Below, one piece after another: positions 38,284 to 49,227 of a stretch of DNA of 64,000 bases (position 1 is the stretch's first letter; each line of letters begins with the position of its first letter). The stretch comes from Massilia forsythiae (GTDB lineage: Bacteria; Pseudomonadota; Gammaproteobacteria; Burkholderiales; Burkholderiaceae_D): positions 2,604,001 through 2,668,000 of the forward strand of contig NZ_CP051685.1 in NCBI RefSeq assembly GCF_012849555.1, written 5' to 3'. Both the position numbers and the translations under genes were made by a program. A model generated the notes under the pieces. It saw only the letters and a list, made by a program, of their open reading frames with translations, had not been told where the DNA came from and did no database searches.

Positions 38284-39681
38284 TTATTCGGCCAGCTGCC
38301 CGCGCACGCGTTCGATCGCCTTGCGCACCTGCGCCGGCGCGGTGCCGCCGACGTGGTCGCGCGCCGCCACCGAGCCTTCCAGGGTCAGCACGGCGAACAC
38401 GTCTTCCCCGATCAGCGGCGAGAATGCCTGCAGGCGCTCCAGCGACATCTCGGACAGGTCGCAGCCGGCGTCGTCGCAGGCGCGCACCGCGTGCGCCACG
38501 GCTTCGTGGGCGTCGCGGAACGGCAGGCCCTTCTTGACCAGGTAGTCGGCCAGGTCGGTGGCGGTGGCGTAGCCCTGCAGCGCGGCGGCGCGCATGTTCC
38601 CGGCCTTGACCGTGATGCCGCCGGCCATGTCGGTGAAGATGCGCAGCGTGTCCAGCAGCGTGTCGACGGTGTCGAACAGCGGCTCCTTGTCTTCCTGGTT
38701 GTCCTTGTTGTAGGCCAGCGGCTGGCCCTTCATCAGGGTCAGCAGGCCCATCAGGTGGCCGTAGACGCGGCCGGTCTTGCCACGCGCCAGTTCCGGCACG
38801 TCCGGGTTCTTCTTTTGCGGCATGATCGACGAGCCGGTGCAGAAGCGGTCGGCGATATCGATGAAGCCGATGCGCGGGCTCATCCAGGTCACCAGCTCTT
38901 CCGACATGCGCGAGATGTGCATCATCAATACCGAGGCGGCGGCGGTGAACTCGATCGCGAAATCGCGGTCGGATACGGCGTCCAGCGAGTTGTGGCACAC
39001 GTCCTCGAAGCCGAGGGTCTTGGCCACGCGCAGGCGGTCGATCGGGAAGGTGGTGCCGGCCAGCGCGGCGGCGCCCAGCGGCAGGCGGTTCACGCGGCGG
39101 CGCGTGTCCTGCATGCGCTCGGCGTCGCGGCCGAACATTTCCACGTAGGCCAGCAAATGGTGGCCGAAGGTCACCGGCTGCGCCACCTGCAAGTGCGTAA
39201 AGCCGGGCATGATGGTGTCGTGGTGGCGCTCGGCCAGGTCGACCAGCGCGCCGCGCAGGCCGGCCAGCAGGCCCAGCACGTCGTCGATGGCGGCGCGCAT
39301 GTACAGGCGGATGTCGGTGGCGACCTGGTCGTTCCTGGAGCGTCCGGTATGCAAACGCTTGCCGGCGTCGCCGACCAGTTCGGTCAGGCGCTTTTCGATG
39401 TTCAGGTGCACGTCTTCCAGGTCGAGCAGCCACTCGAACTGGCCGGCCTCGATCTCGCCCTTGATCTGCGCCATGCCGCGCTCGATCTCGGCGCGGTCCT
39501 GCGCGCTGATGATGCCTTGCGCGGCCAGCATCTCGGCGTGGGCCAGCGAGCCCTGGATGTCGAACAGGGCCAGGCGCTTGTCGAAGAACACCGAGGCGGT
39601 ATAGCGCTTGACGAGGTCGGAGACGGGTTCGGAGAAGCGGGCCGACCAGGCTTCGCCTTTTTTGGAAAGTTGTGCGGTCAT
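38284..39681 (-). CDS. argH: Argininosuccinate lyase
   Basis: A 465-residue enzyme of the fumarase/aspartase superfamily that splits argininosuccinate to arginine and fumarate, the last step of arginine biosynthesis. The signature [24 protein letters not shown] contains the mobile catalytic Ser loop; [13 protein letters not shown] and [18 protein letters not shown] are the other conserved regions. Length matches E. coli ArgH. No other arg gene is nearby. A sigma-70 -10 box (ATTATA on the plus strand, 39718-39723) and an inverted repeat lie just upstream. Confidence 0.97.
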   Translation of the reverse strand: MTAQLSKKGEAWSARFSEPVSDLVKRYTASVFFDKRLALFDIQGSLAHAEMLAAQGIISAQDRAEIERGMAQIKGEIEAGQFEWLLDLEDVHLNIEKRLTELVGDAGKRLHTGRSRNDQVATDIRLYMRAAIDDVLGLLAGLRGALVDLAERHHDTIMPGFTHLQVAQPVTFGHHLLAYVEMFGRDAERMQDTRRRVNRLPLGAAALAGTTFPIDRLRVAKTLGFEDVCHNSLDAVSDRDFAIEFTAAASVLMMHISRMSEELVTWMSPRIGFIDIADRFCTGSSIMPQKKNPDVPELARGKTGRVYGHLMGLLTLMKGQPLAYNKDNQEDKEPLFDTVDTLLDTLRIFTDMAGGITVKAGNMRAAALQGYATATDLADYLVKKGLPFRDAHEAVAHAVRACDDAGCDLSEMSLERLQAFSPLIGEDVFAVLTLEGSVAARDHVGGTAPAQVRKAIERVRGQLAE

Positions 39682-39717
39682 GATGGGAGCGGTGACGAGG
39701 AATACTGGGATGCATCG

Positions 39718-39744
39718 ATTATAAACTGCGCAAGCATTGCGCAG
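39718..39744 (-). promoter_or_regulatory. argH promoter with inverted-repeat operator candidate
   Basis: Read on the minus strand, TATAAT (39723-39718) is a perfect -10 box 36 nt before the argH start. CTGCGCAA (39726-39733), GCA, TTGCGCAG (39737-39744) is a perfect 8-bp inverted repeat in the -35/-10 spacer, a classical repressor position. It does not look like an ArgR box (AT-rich, 18 bp). Confidence 0.5.
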
Positions 39745-39865
39745 AAAAAGGCGGCAGGCCGCAGCGGCGCCAGGACGGGCGACGCACGATTGCGCGAATC
39801 GTTCGTACCGCGTTGATCGGCGCTAGAATTGGTTTTTTTACCAGACCGGTGTTCCACGTCAAAAG

Positions 39866-40306
39866 ATGCTAACCACCAACGACTCCAGTTTCCGGGTCAG
39901 CACCGACCGCACCAGGCTCGACGTGCCGATGATCTATCGCTTCCTGAGCGAAAGTTCGTCCTGGGCCGTCGGCATCTCGCGCGACATGGTCGAACGCTCG
40001 ATCGACAACTCCCTGTGCTTCGGCGGTTACCTCGACGGACGCCAGATCGCGTTCGCGCGCGTGATCACCGATTACGCCACCACCGCCCACCTGGCGGACG
40101 TGTTCGTCATTCCCGAATTCCGCGGCCACGGCTATGCCAAGCAGATGATCCGCGTGGTGGTCGAGCATCCCAGCCTGCAGAACCTGCGCCGCTTCATGCT
40201 CAACACCGACGATGCGCACAGCCTGTTCGAACGCTTCGGCTTCGCCGCGCCCAAGCGCCCGGACACCGTCATGGAGCGTTTTTTGCCGAAAATTTATTTG
40301 TCCTAG
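39866..40306 (+). CDS. GNAT-family N-acetyltransferase
   Basis: A 146-residue compact GNAT acetyltransferase. The acetyl-CoA binding motif A is VFVIPEFRGHGYAKQMIR, and the C-terminal LFERFGFAAPKRPDTVMER with an aromatic Phe is typical of the small single-domain group often annotated as 'GNAT family'. The acceptor is unknown. TAGAAT at 39824-39829 could be its -10 element. It is alone on its strand, followed by a GC-rich hairpin (40305-40325). Confidence 0.88.
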   Translation: MLTTNDSSFRVSTDRTRLDVPMIYRFLSESSSWAVGISRDMVERSIDNSLCFGGYLDGRQIAFARVITDYATTAHLADVFVIPEFRGHGYAKQMIRVVVEHPSLQNLRRFMLNTDDAHSLFERFGFAAPKRPDTVMERFLPKIYLS

Positions 40307-40325
40307 CCGGCCGCGCCGGCCGGCT
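40305..40325 (+). terminator. GC hairpin after the GNAT gene
   Basis: AGCCGGCCG (40305-40313), loop CGC, CGGCCGGCT (40317-40325): a perfect 9-bp stem that begins within the stop codon of the GNAT gene. No T-tract follows, so intrinsic termination would be weak. Confidence 0.4.
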
Positions 40326-40494
40326 CATCCTGGCAATCATGCGTGTCCGCCGCACGACACCGCTCCACGACTTCCATCAAACTCCGGCGACTCTTCTACA
40401 ATGACGCTAACACCCTGGAACCCGGTGTGATGGAATGGTTCATTCTATCGAGACAGGTTTCCGGATACCGGTCTGCTCCATTGGAAGGAAGTGT

Positions 40495-41742
40495 ATGTCG
40501 CGGTCTGCCTTGCGTTTCTTGTCGTGCATGCTGTGCGTGTTGCTGGGCATGGCGCGTCCCGCCGCCGGCGCGCCGCTCCTGAAAGCGGCGCCCGCCAAGG
40601 CGGCGCCGGCCAAGGGGTCGCTGGTCATCATCGGCGGCAACCTGCGGCCGGCCAACGGCGCGGTGTGGGAGCGCATCGTCAAGCTGGCCGGCGGCAAGGG
40701 CGCCGGCATCGCCGTGTTCGCATCGGCGTCGGGCAATCCCGAGCGGTCCGGTAAAAGCCTGGTGGAGCTGCTGAACAGCTACGGCGCCAAGGCCTTTTTC
40801 GTGCCGGTGGCGGTCAAGCTGGCGGGCAGCGACTACCAGGCCGCGGCCGACGACCCGCAACTGGCGCAGGCGGTGCGCAACGCTGGCGGCGCCTTTTTCT
40901 CGGGCGGCGACCAGAGCCGCATCACGCGCGCGCTGCGCCACGAGGACGGCAGCAATACCCGCGTGCTCGATGCCGTCTGGGACATGTACCGGCGCGGCGG
41001 CGTGATCGCCGGCTCCAGCGCCGGCGCCGCCATCATGAGCAGCACCATGTTCAACCGTCCGCGCACCGTGCTGGCCACGCTCAAGCTGGGCGTGGCCGAC
41101 GGCCAGGAAATCACCGAGGGCCTCGGCTTCGTCGGCAACGACGTGTTCGTCGACCAGCACCTGCTGGTGCGCGGGCGCTTCGCGCGCATGCTGCCGGCGA
41201 TGCTGGCCAAGGGGTATAAACTGGGCCTGGGCATCGACGAGGACAGCGCCATGGTGGTCTCGGCCAGCCGCGAGGTCGAGATCATCGGCTACAAGGGCGC
41301 GCTGGTGCTCGACCTGGCCGGCGCCAGCGTGCACGAGGGCGCCTTCAACATCGACAACGTGCGCGTCAGCTACCTCGACAACGGCGACCGCTTCAACATC
41401 GCCACCCACGCGTTCACGCCGGCCGCCGACAAGGCCGACGGCAAGCTGGACCCGTCGCGCCCGTACTACCGCGAGCCGCTGTTTTCCGCCGACATCCTCG
41501 GCAACGCCACCGTGGTCGACTTGATGAGCAAATTGATCGACAGCGACCAGCCGGAAGCCATCGGCATCACCCTGGGCAGCCCGAACGGCGTGCAGCCGGA
41601 TCTCGGCTTCGAGTTCCGTTTTACGCGCACCGCGGACAGCGTCGGCTACCAGTCGGCCTACAACGATGCCTACTCGATCTACAACGTGCGCCTCGACATC
41701 CGGCCGATCCTGATCCGGCGGCCGCTGTACCAGTACAAGTAA
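40495..41742 (+). CDS. Secreted cyanophycinase-like S51 peptidase
   Basis: A 415-residue serine peptidase of family S51. A signal peptide (about 1-26, ending RPAAGA) indicates export. The nucleophile elbow GSSAGA (173-178) places Ser175, and FFSGGDQSRITRAL (134-147) is the conserved substrate region of cyanophycinases, which cut the Asp-Arg polymer cyanophycin to dipeptides. The C-terminal 130 residues have no counterpart in the small cytoplasmic cyanobacterial enzyme and resemble extracellular CphE-like forms. Start at 40495 follows GGAAGGAAGTGT. TACAAT at 40397-40402 may be the -10 box. The next gene is a secreted peptidase. Confidence 0.88.
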   Translation: MSRSALRFLSCMLCVLLGMARPAAGAPLLKAAPAKAAPAKGSLVIIGGNLRPANGAVWERIVKLAGGKGAGIAVFASASGNPERSGKSLVELLNSYGAKAFFVPVAVKLAGSDYQAAADDPQLAQAVRNAGGAFFSGGDQSRITRALRHEDGSNTRVLDAVWDMYRRGGVIAGSSAGAAIMSSTMFNRPRTVLATLKLGVADGQEITEGLGFVGNDVFVDQHLLVRGRFARMLPAMLAKGYKLGLGIDEDSAMVVSASREVEIIGYKGALVLDLAGASVHEGAFNIDNVRVSYLDNGDRFNIATHAFTPAADKADGKLDPSRPYYREPLFSADILGNATVVDLMSKLIDSDQPEAIGITLGSPNGVQPDLGFEFRFTRTADSVGYQSAYNDAYSIYNVRLDIRPILIRRPLYQYK

Positions 41743-41856
41743 TCAGGACAGGCCGGCGCCTCTGCGACGGCGGATGGGCATCGCCGGTGCACTCGAGCGC
41801 CAAGGCGCGGTCTACAATGCCATGACTTCGATGCCGTGAATTCATGCAAGGATCCC

Positions 41857-43305
41857 ATGCCCCATTCCCTTACCCGCCTGATGGCCGCCGCGCTGGCACT
41901 GGTGTGCAGCGCCGGCGTGACGGCAACCGCGGCGCCGCAGCCGTCCATCGCGCAGCCGCCCGCCACCGTCCGCCTCGACTACACCCACAGCGGCAACGCC
42001 CTCGGCGAGCAATACGCCATCGAGCGCGTGCTGATCGAGCCGTTGCCCTGGCCCGGCGACATGGCGCAGCCGTTCGACGCTACCGACCGCGGCAACAACC
42101 GGGTCGAGGTGGTGGATGCCAAGACCGGCGACCTGCTGTATTCGCGCGGCTTTTCCACCGTGTTCGGCGAGTGGAAGACGACGGAGGAAGCCAGCAAGAT
42201 CAGCCGCGGCTTCCACGAGTCGGTGCGCTTTCCCAAGCCGGACCGCCCGGTGCGCGTGCGCATCCTCAGGCGCGACGAGCGCAACGCATTCTCGGTGGCG
42301 TGGAGCGTCGAGGTCGATACCGACGCCCAGGACGTGGTGCGCAGGCAGGGGCCGGCGCCGGCGCGGCCGTTTGCGGTCAGGAACAGCGGCCCGTCGCCGC
42401 GCAAGGTCGACCTGCTGATCCTGGGCGACGGCTATACGCAGGCCGACATGAAGAAATTCGAGGCCGATGCGCGCCGCCTGTCCGACCACCTGTTCGCCGT
42501 CTCGCCGTTCAAGGAGCGCGCGGACGATTTCAACGTCTGGGCGATGGCGGTGCCGACCCAGGAATCGGGCATCTCGCGCCCGTCCACCGGCGTGCACCAC
42601 GCGTCCGCGCTCGGCACCCGCTACGACATCTTCGGCAGCGAGCGCTACGTGCTGACGCTGGACAATCGCGCGCTGCGCGACATCGCCCAGTACGCGCCCT
42701 ACGAATTCATCGAAATCCTGGTCAACAACGATACCTATGGGGGCGGCGGCATCTTCGGCCAGTTCAGCACGGCGGCGGCCGGCAACGACTGGGCCGATTA
42801 CCTGTTCGTGCACGAGTTCGGCCATCACTTCGCCGGCCTGGCGGACGAGTACTACACCTCGCCGGTGGCCTATCAGGCCAGCAGCACGCGCATGGAGCCG
42901 TGGGAGCCGAACGTGACTGCGCTGCGCGACCCGGCCCGGTTGAAGTGGAAGCGCCACGTGCAGGCCGGCACGCCGCTGCCGACGCCGTGGCCGAAGGCCG
43001 AGTACGAAGCCGAGTCGCGCGCTTATCAACAACGCCGCGCCGCCCTGCGCGCCGCCAACCGCCCGGAATCGGAGATGAGCGAGCTGTTCAAGGAAGACCT
43101 GGCGCGCAGCAATGCCTTGTTCGCCAAGGCCGCGTACCGCAACGCCATCGGCGCTTTCGAAGGCGCCAACTACGAGGCCAGCGGCTACTACCGGCCCGCC
43201 ATGCAATGCATCATGTTCGACCGTAGCGAACAGTTCTGCCCGGTGTGCCGCGACGGCATCACCGACATCATCGACTTGTACGCGCGCCCTACAGGCGTCA
43301 AGTAA
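41857..43305 (+). CDS. Secreted M64-family metallopeptidase
   Basis: A 482-residue exported zinc peptidase of family M64 (IgA-peptidase-like clan). The signal peptide ends near TATA-APQ (about residue 26). A beta-rich N-terminal domain precedes the catalytic domain, in which FVHEFGHHFAGLADEYY gives His319, Glu320, His323 and a downstream acidic third ligand. LLILGDGYTQADMKKF is the other M64 hallmark. Two cysteines near the C-terminus (FCPVC) may form a disulfide or metal site. Substrates of the environmental members are not known; IgA specificity should not be assumed. TACAAT at 41813-41818 is a candidate -10 box. Only 114 nt separate it from the cyanophycinase gene. Confidence 0.88.
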   Translation: MPHSLTRLMAAALALVCSAGVTATAAPQPSIAQPPATVRLDYTHSGNALGEQYAIERVLIEPLPWPGDMAQPFDATDRGNNRVEVVDAKTGDLLYSRGFSTVFGEWKTTEEASKISRGFHESVRFPKPDRPVRVRILRRDERNAFSVAWSVEVDTDAQDVVRRQGPAPARPFAVRNSGPSPRKVDLLILGDGYTQADMKKFEADARRLSDHLFAVSPFKERADDFNVWAMAVPTQESGISRPSTGVHHASALGTRYDIFGSERYVLTLDNRALRDIAQYAPYEFIEILVNNDTYGGGGIFGQFSTAAAGNDWADYLFVHEFGHHFAGLADEYYTSPVAYQASSTRMEPWEPNVTALRDPARLKWKRHVQAGTPLPTPWPKAEYEAESRAYQQRRAALRAANRPESEMSELFKEDLARSNALFAKAAYRNAIGAFEGANYEASGYYRPAMQCIMFDRSEQFCPVCRDGITDIIDLYARPTGVK

Positions 43306-43359
43306 GCTCTTTCTTACTCACAATCGGTTACACAAGATCGGGCAGCGTACTTACCCTGG

Positions 43360-43403
43360 GTGCGCTGCCGAACAGAGGCAAACCGGCGCTGATCCTATCC
43401 TGA
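43360..43403 (+). promoter_or_regulatory. Shared upstream block, copy 1
   Basis: A 44-nt block matching 44018-44061 at 32 positions. It holds GTGCGCTG-CGAACAGA at the left and TATCCTGA at the right, 35 nt before the start of the first small exported protein. TATCCT is a reasonable -10; no good -35 is seen for sigma-70. The conservation suggests a shared promoter or activator site. Confidence 0.5.
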
Positions 43404-43437
43404 TTTCAACAGCCAAACACCTGAAACGGGATACATC

Positions 43438-43977
43438 ATGAACAAACTGCTCTTCACCCTCATCGCCGGCCTGGTGGTCGTTTCCGCCCAAGCCCAGACC
43501 AGCGCCAATTCGCCGGCCATCGGCCAGGCCGTCTCCGGCCAGAACACCACCGCCGCCGGCGTGTCCGGCACCGGCCTGCGCACCGACGGCACTGCCAATA
43601 CCGGTTCGCGCCACACCAAGACCGGCATGGAAGCCGCCGGCGTCAACAGCTCGGGCAAGGTGGTCGGCAAGAGCACGGCCGTGGTCGGCGTCGCGCCGGG
43701 CAAGTCGGACAACGTGAATGCCCTGGCCACGAATACCACCGCGCCCAACAGCAAGGAAGCGGATGCGACGGCCACCGGCGGCCGCGGCAAGGCGGGCACC
43801 AAGGCCGAGAAGGAAGTCATGAAGGCGAATGCACGCGCGGTCAAGGAACCGGTCGGGGCGCGCAACAAGACCGCTGCTTCGGCCGAGGCCGGCATCGAAA
43901 AGCGCCAGGAAGTAAAGGAAAAAACCGACCGCAAGGCGGCTGACCGCGCTGCCGGCGGCAACGGCGAGAACCGCTGA
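43438..43977 (+). CDS. Exported low-complexity protein 1
   Basis: A 179-residue protein with a clear signal peptide (MNKLLFTLIAGLVVVSAQA) and a mature part rich in Ala, Thr, Gly, Lys and Asn, with no Cys and almost no aromatic residue. The first half is Thr/Gly/Ser-rich (NTTAAGVSGTGLRTDGTANTG), the second half charged and helical (AEKEVMKANARAVKEP). It looks intrinsically disordered. I do not recognise a family. Its signal peptide and promoter region resemble those of the next gene, so the two are probably co-regulated relatives. Location is periplasm or outside. Confidence 0.7.
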   Translation: MNKLLFTLIAGLVVVSAQAQTSANSPAIGQAVSGQNTTAAGVSGTGLRTDGTANTGSRHTKTGMEAAGVNSSGKVVGKSTAVVGVAPGKSDNVNALATNTTAPNSKEADATATGGRGKAGTKAEKEVMKANARAVKEPVGARNKTAASAEAGIEKRQEVKEKTDRKAADRAAGGNGENR

Positions 43978-44017
43978 AAAGTTTTGTCACAACTTTAACT
44001 ATTTTCCGCAAGGCTAC

Positions 44018-44061
44018 GTGCGCTGGCGAACAGAAAACAGACGGCGCCGAGAATATTCTGA
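44018..44061 (+). promoter_or_regulatory. Shared upstream block, copy 2
   Basis: Second copy of the 44-nt block, with GAACAGA (44028-44034) and TATTCTGA (44054-44061) at the same 19-nt spacing as copy 1. It lies 70 nt before the next gene, leaving a longer leader than in copy 1. Confidence 0.5.
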
Positions 44062-44130
44062 ACCTGCATCGAACAATAACTAAGGCGCCCCAAGCGCCCC
44101 ACCATATACGTGATTTTTAGGAGAATGACC

Positions 44131-44619
44131 ATGAACAAACTCGCTGCTACCCTGATCGCCGGCCTGTTCGCTACCGCTTCCTTCGCCCAGGCGCAAACCA
44201 CCATGCCGGCAACCCACATGGCTGGTTCGACCGGCAACGCCAGCGCCGACAAGGACATCGCCAAGGCCGACCAGAAAGAAGCCAAGGCGATGGCCGACCA
44301 GAACGAGAAGATCAACAAGGCCAGCGCCAAGGCCAGCGAGAAGAAAGCCAAGGCACAAGCCAAGGCCGACAAGAAGATCGCTGACGCCCAGGAAAAAGTC
44401 GCCAAGGCCGATCCGGAAGACCAGGCCAAGGCCTCCGCCAAGGCCGAGAAGAAGATCGCCGACGCCAACTACGACGCCCAGAAGACCATGATCAAGGCCG
44501 ATGAAAAGGCCCAGAAGAAGATCGTCGACGCCAACGCCGACAAGGCCAAGGCCCATGCCAAGGCCAACGACAAGCGCGCCGACGCCATGGCCGATGCGCA
44601 CAAGGACGCCGCCAAGTAA
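44131..44619 (+). CDS. Exported Lys/Ala/Asp-rich helical protein 2
   Basis: A 162-residue protein with signal peptide MNKLAATLIAGLFATASFAQA and a mature region made almost entirely of Ala, Lys, Asp, Glu and Gln in short recurring units such as AKADKK, KASAKAEKKIADAN. It has no Cys, Trp or Phe after the signal peptide, one Tyr only, and should form long charged helices. Composition resembles LEA-type desiccation proteins and Lys/Ala-rich H1-like tails, but export argues against a nucleoid role. The start at 44131 follows AGGAGAATGACC. A perfect terminator follows. Function unknown. Confidence 0.75.
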   Translation: MNKLAATLIAGLFATASFAQAQTTMPATHMAGSTGNASADKDIAKADQKEAKAMADQNEKINKASAKASEKKAKAQAKADKKIADAQEKVAKADPEDQAKASAKAEKKIADANYDAQKTMIKADEKAQKKIVDANADKAKAHAKANDKRADAMADAHKDAAK

Positions 44620-44664
44620 TACGGTGAACGCGGACGGGGCAGCCCGTCCGCACGGCACGGCATG

Positions 44665-44700
44665 AAAAACAAACGGACCCGATCGGGTCCGTTTGTTTTT
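44665..44700. terminator. Bidirectional intrinsic terminator
   Basis: AAAAACAAACGGACCCGA (44665-44682) and its exact complement TCGGGTCCGTTTGTTTTT (44683-44700) form a perfect 18-bp palindrome ending in T5, with A5 at the other end. It serves the exported-protein gene from the left and parC from the right. Confidence 0.9.
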
Positions 44701-44707
44701 GGCAGAA

Positions 44708-47047
<2,340 letters not shown>

Positions 47048-47115
47048 GGTTTTACTATTCTTGGTTCCTGGGAGCGTTGCGGCTAAGGTGCCGTCGTCAA
47101 GTTCCGATGTTCAGC

Positions 47116-47195
47116 ATGGGTCCCCGCCTGCGCGGGGACGACGTGCTTAGTTCGGCGGCCTCAAAACCGTCGTCCCCGCGCAGGCGGGGACCCAT
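47116..47195. repeat. Paired palindromic repeat, pair 6 (reverse order)
   Basis: Copies at 47116-47143 and 47168-47195, 24 nt apart, in the same reversed order as pair 5. Both have canonical stems. The pair lies between the parE stop and the parC start, which are transcribed in the same direction. Confidence 0.85.
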
Positions 47196-47226
47196 GGATA
47201 GGATGCGTCGTCGTACCGCCTCTTGA

Positions 47227-49227
47227 TCAGATATCCGCCTCGGTCTCATTCCCATGCTCTTCCAGCCACGCCCTGCGCGCCGAGGCTTCGCCTTTGCCCA
47301 TCAACATGTTGAAGCGTGCCGACGATTCGGCCACGCCGAAGTCGCCGTAGGCCACCGGCAACAGGCGCCGCGTGTCTGGATTCATCGTGGTTTCCCACAG
47401 CTGCTCGGCATTCATCTCTCCCAGGCCTTTAAAGCGCGAGATGCTCCACACGCCTTCCTTCAGACCTTCTTTTTTCAGCTTGTCCTCGATCGCGATCAGC
47501 TCGCCGGCGTCCAGCGCGTACACCTTCTGGATCGGCTTCTTGCCGCGCGCCGGCACATCCACGCGGTAGAGCGGCGGGCGGGCGATGCAGATGTTGCCGT
47601 TCCTGAACAGGGCAGGGAAGTGCTTGAAGAACAGGGTCAGCAGCAAGACCTGGATGTGCGAGCCGTCGACGTCGGCATCCGACAGGATGCAGATCTTGCC
47701 GTAGCGCAGATTCGACAGGTCCGGGGTATCGTCCTGGCCGTGCGGGTCGACGCCGATCGCCACCGCGATGTCGTGGATCTCGTTGTTGGCGAACAGGCGG
47801 TCGCGGTCGGTTTCCCAGGTATTCAAGACCTTGCCGCGCAGCGGCAGGATGGCCTGGAATTCCTTGTCGCGGCCCATTTTCGCCGAGCCGCCGGCCGAGT
47901 CGCCCTCGACCAGGAACAGTTCGTTGCGCGCGATGTCGCTCGACTCGCAATCGGTCAACTTGCCCGGCAACACCGCCACGCCCGAGGATTTCTTCTTTTC
48001 GACCTTTTGCAGCGAGCGCAGGCGCGACTGCGCCTGCTTGATGACGAGTTCCGCCAGCTTGCGGCCGTATTCGACGTGCTGGTTCAGCCACAGTTCCAGC
48101 GGCGGGCGGGTGAAGGTCGACACCAGCTTCACCGCGTCGCGCGAGTTCAGGCGTTCCTTGGTCTGGCCCTGGAACTGCGGGTCCAGTACTTTTGCGGAAA
48201 GCACGAACGAGACGCGCGCGAACACGTCTTCCGGCAGCAACTTGACGCCTTTCGGCAGCAGCGAATGCATCTCGACGAAGCTCTTCACGGCGCCGAACAG
48301 GCCGTCGCGCAGGCCGGATTCGTGGGTGCCGCCGCTGACCGTCGGAATCAGGTTGACGTAGGATTCGCGCACCACGGCGCCTTCCTCGGTCCAGGCCACG
48401 ACCCAGGCCGCGCCTTCGCCCTCGGCGAAACCCTCGTCGCCGGCGGCCGCATACTGCGCGCCCTCGAACAGCGGAATCACGGTCTGGCCGTTGGTCGCGG
48501 TCTGCGCCAGCGCCTCGGTGAGATAGCCGCGCAAGCCTTCGTCGTAGCGCCAGGTCTGGACGTCGCCGGTCTTGCCGTTGGTGAGTGTGACGGTGACGCC
48601 CGGCAGCAGCACGGCCTTCGAGCGCAGCAGGCGCTGCAGCTCGGCCAGCGGGATGTTGGGTGAATCGAAGTATTTGCCGTCCGGCCAGGCGGTGACGCGG
48701 GTGCCGTTCTTCTTGCCGCCGCGCTCGGGCGGAGCCGACGTCAGCGGCTCGATCACGTCGCCGTCGGCGAACACCAGCTTGTGGATGCCGTTGCCGCCCT
48801 CGTCCTTGCGCCAGACGGTGATCTCCAGGCGTTTCGACAGCGCGTTGGTGACCGACACGCCGACGCCGTGCAGGCCGCCCGAGAACGCGTAGGCGCCGCC
48901 GCTGCCCTTGTCGAACTTGCCGCCGGCGTGCAGGCGCGTGAACACGATCTCGACCGTGGACACGCCTTCTTCCGGGTGGATGCCCACCGGGATGCCGCGG
49001 CCGTCGTCCTCGACCGTGATCGAGCCGTCCGCGTTCATCGTCACCGCGATGTTCTTGCAGTGGCCGCCCAGCGCCTCGTCGGAAGCGTTGTCGATGACTT
49101 CCTGGATGATGTGCAGCGGATTCTCGGTGCGCGTGTACATGCCCGGACGCTGCTTGACGGGTTCCAGTCCCTTCAGGACGCGGATGGATGATTCGCTATA
49201 GTCGGTTGCGTTTTTCTTGGTGGCCAT
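47227..49227 (-). CDS. parE: DNA topoisomerase IV subunit B
   Basis: A 666-residue GHKL ATPase subunit of topoisomerase IV. EVIDNASDEALGGHCKNI and DDGRGIPVGIHPEEG are the ATP-binding motifs, GGLHGVGVSVTNALS the lid glycine loop, and the TOPRIM part has LVEGDSAGGSAKMGRDKE and ILSDADVDGSHI for magnesium. The short C-terminus, without the GyrB insertion, supports ParE over GyrB. ATG start with upstream AACCTCACGATCCAGC. It is transcribed toward parC and is probably co-transcribed with it. Confidence 0.96.
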   Translation of the reverse strand: MATKKNATDYSESSIRVLKGLEPVKQRPGMYTRTENPLHIIQEVIDNASDEALGGHCKNIAVTMNADGSITVEDDGRGIPVGIHPEEGVSTVEIVFTRLHAGGKFDKGSGGAYAFSGGLHGVGVSVTNALSKRLEITVWRKDEGGNGIHKLVFADGDVIEPLTSAPPERGGKKNGTRVTAWPDGKYFDSPNIPLAELQRLLRSKAVLLPGVTVTLTNGKTGDVQTWRYDEGLRGYLTEALAQTATNGQTVIPLFEGAQYAAAGDEGFAEGEGAAWVVAWTEEGAVVRESYVNLIPTVSGGTHESGLRDGLFGAVKSFVEMHSLLPKGVKLLPEDVFARVSFVLSAKVLDPQFQGQTKERLNSRDAVKLVSTFTRPPLELWLNQHVEYGRKLAELVIKQAQSRLRSLQKVEKKKSSGVAVLPGKLTDCESSDIARNELFLVEGDSAGGSAKMGRDKEFQAILPLRGKVLNTWETDRDRLFANNEIHDIAVAIGVDPHGQDDTPDLSNLRYGKICILSDADVDGSHIQVLLLTLFFKHFPALFRNGNICIARPPLYRVDVPARGKKPIQKVYALDAGELIAIEDKLKKEGLKEGVWSISRFKGLGEMNAEQLWETTMNPDTRRLLPVAYGDFGVAESSARFNMLMGKGEASARRAWLEEHGNETEADI

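Noticed and set aside
44131-44619. Histone H1-like DNA-binding protein, from Lys/Ala richness
   Set aside because: A clear signal peptide and the acidic Asp/Glu content argue against a nucleoid protein.
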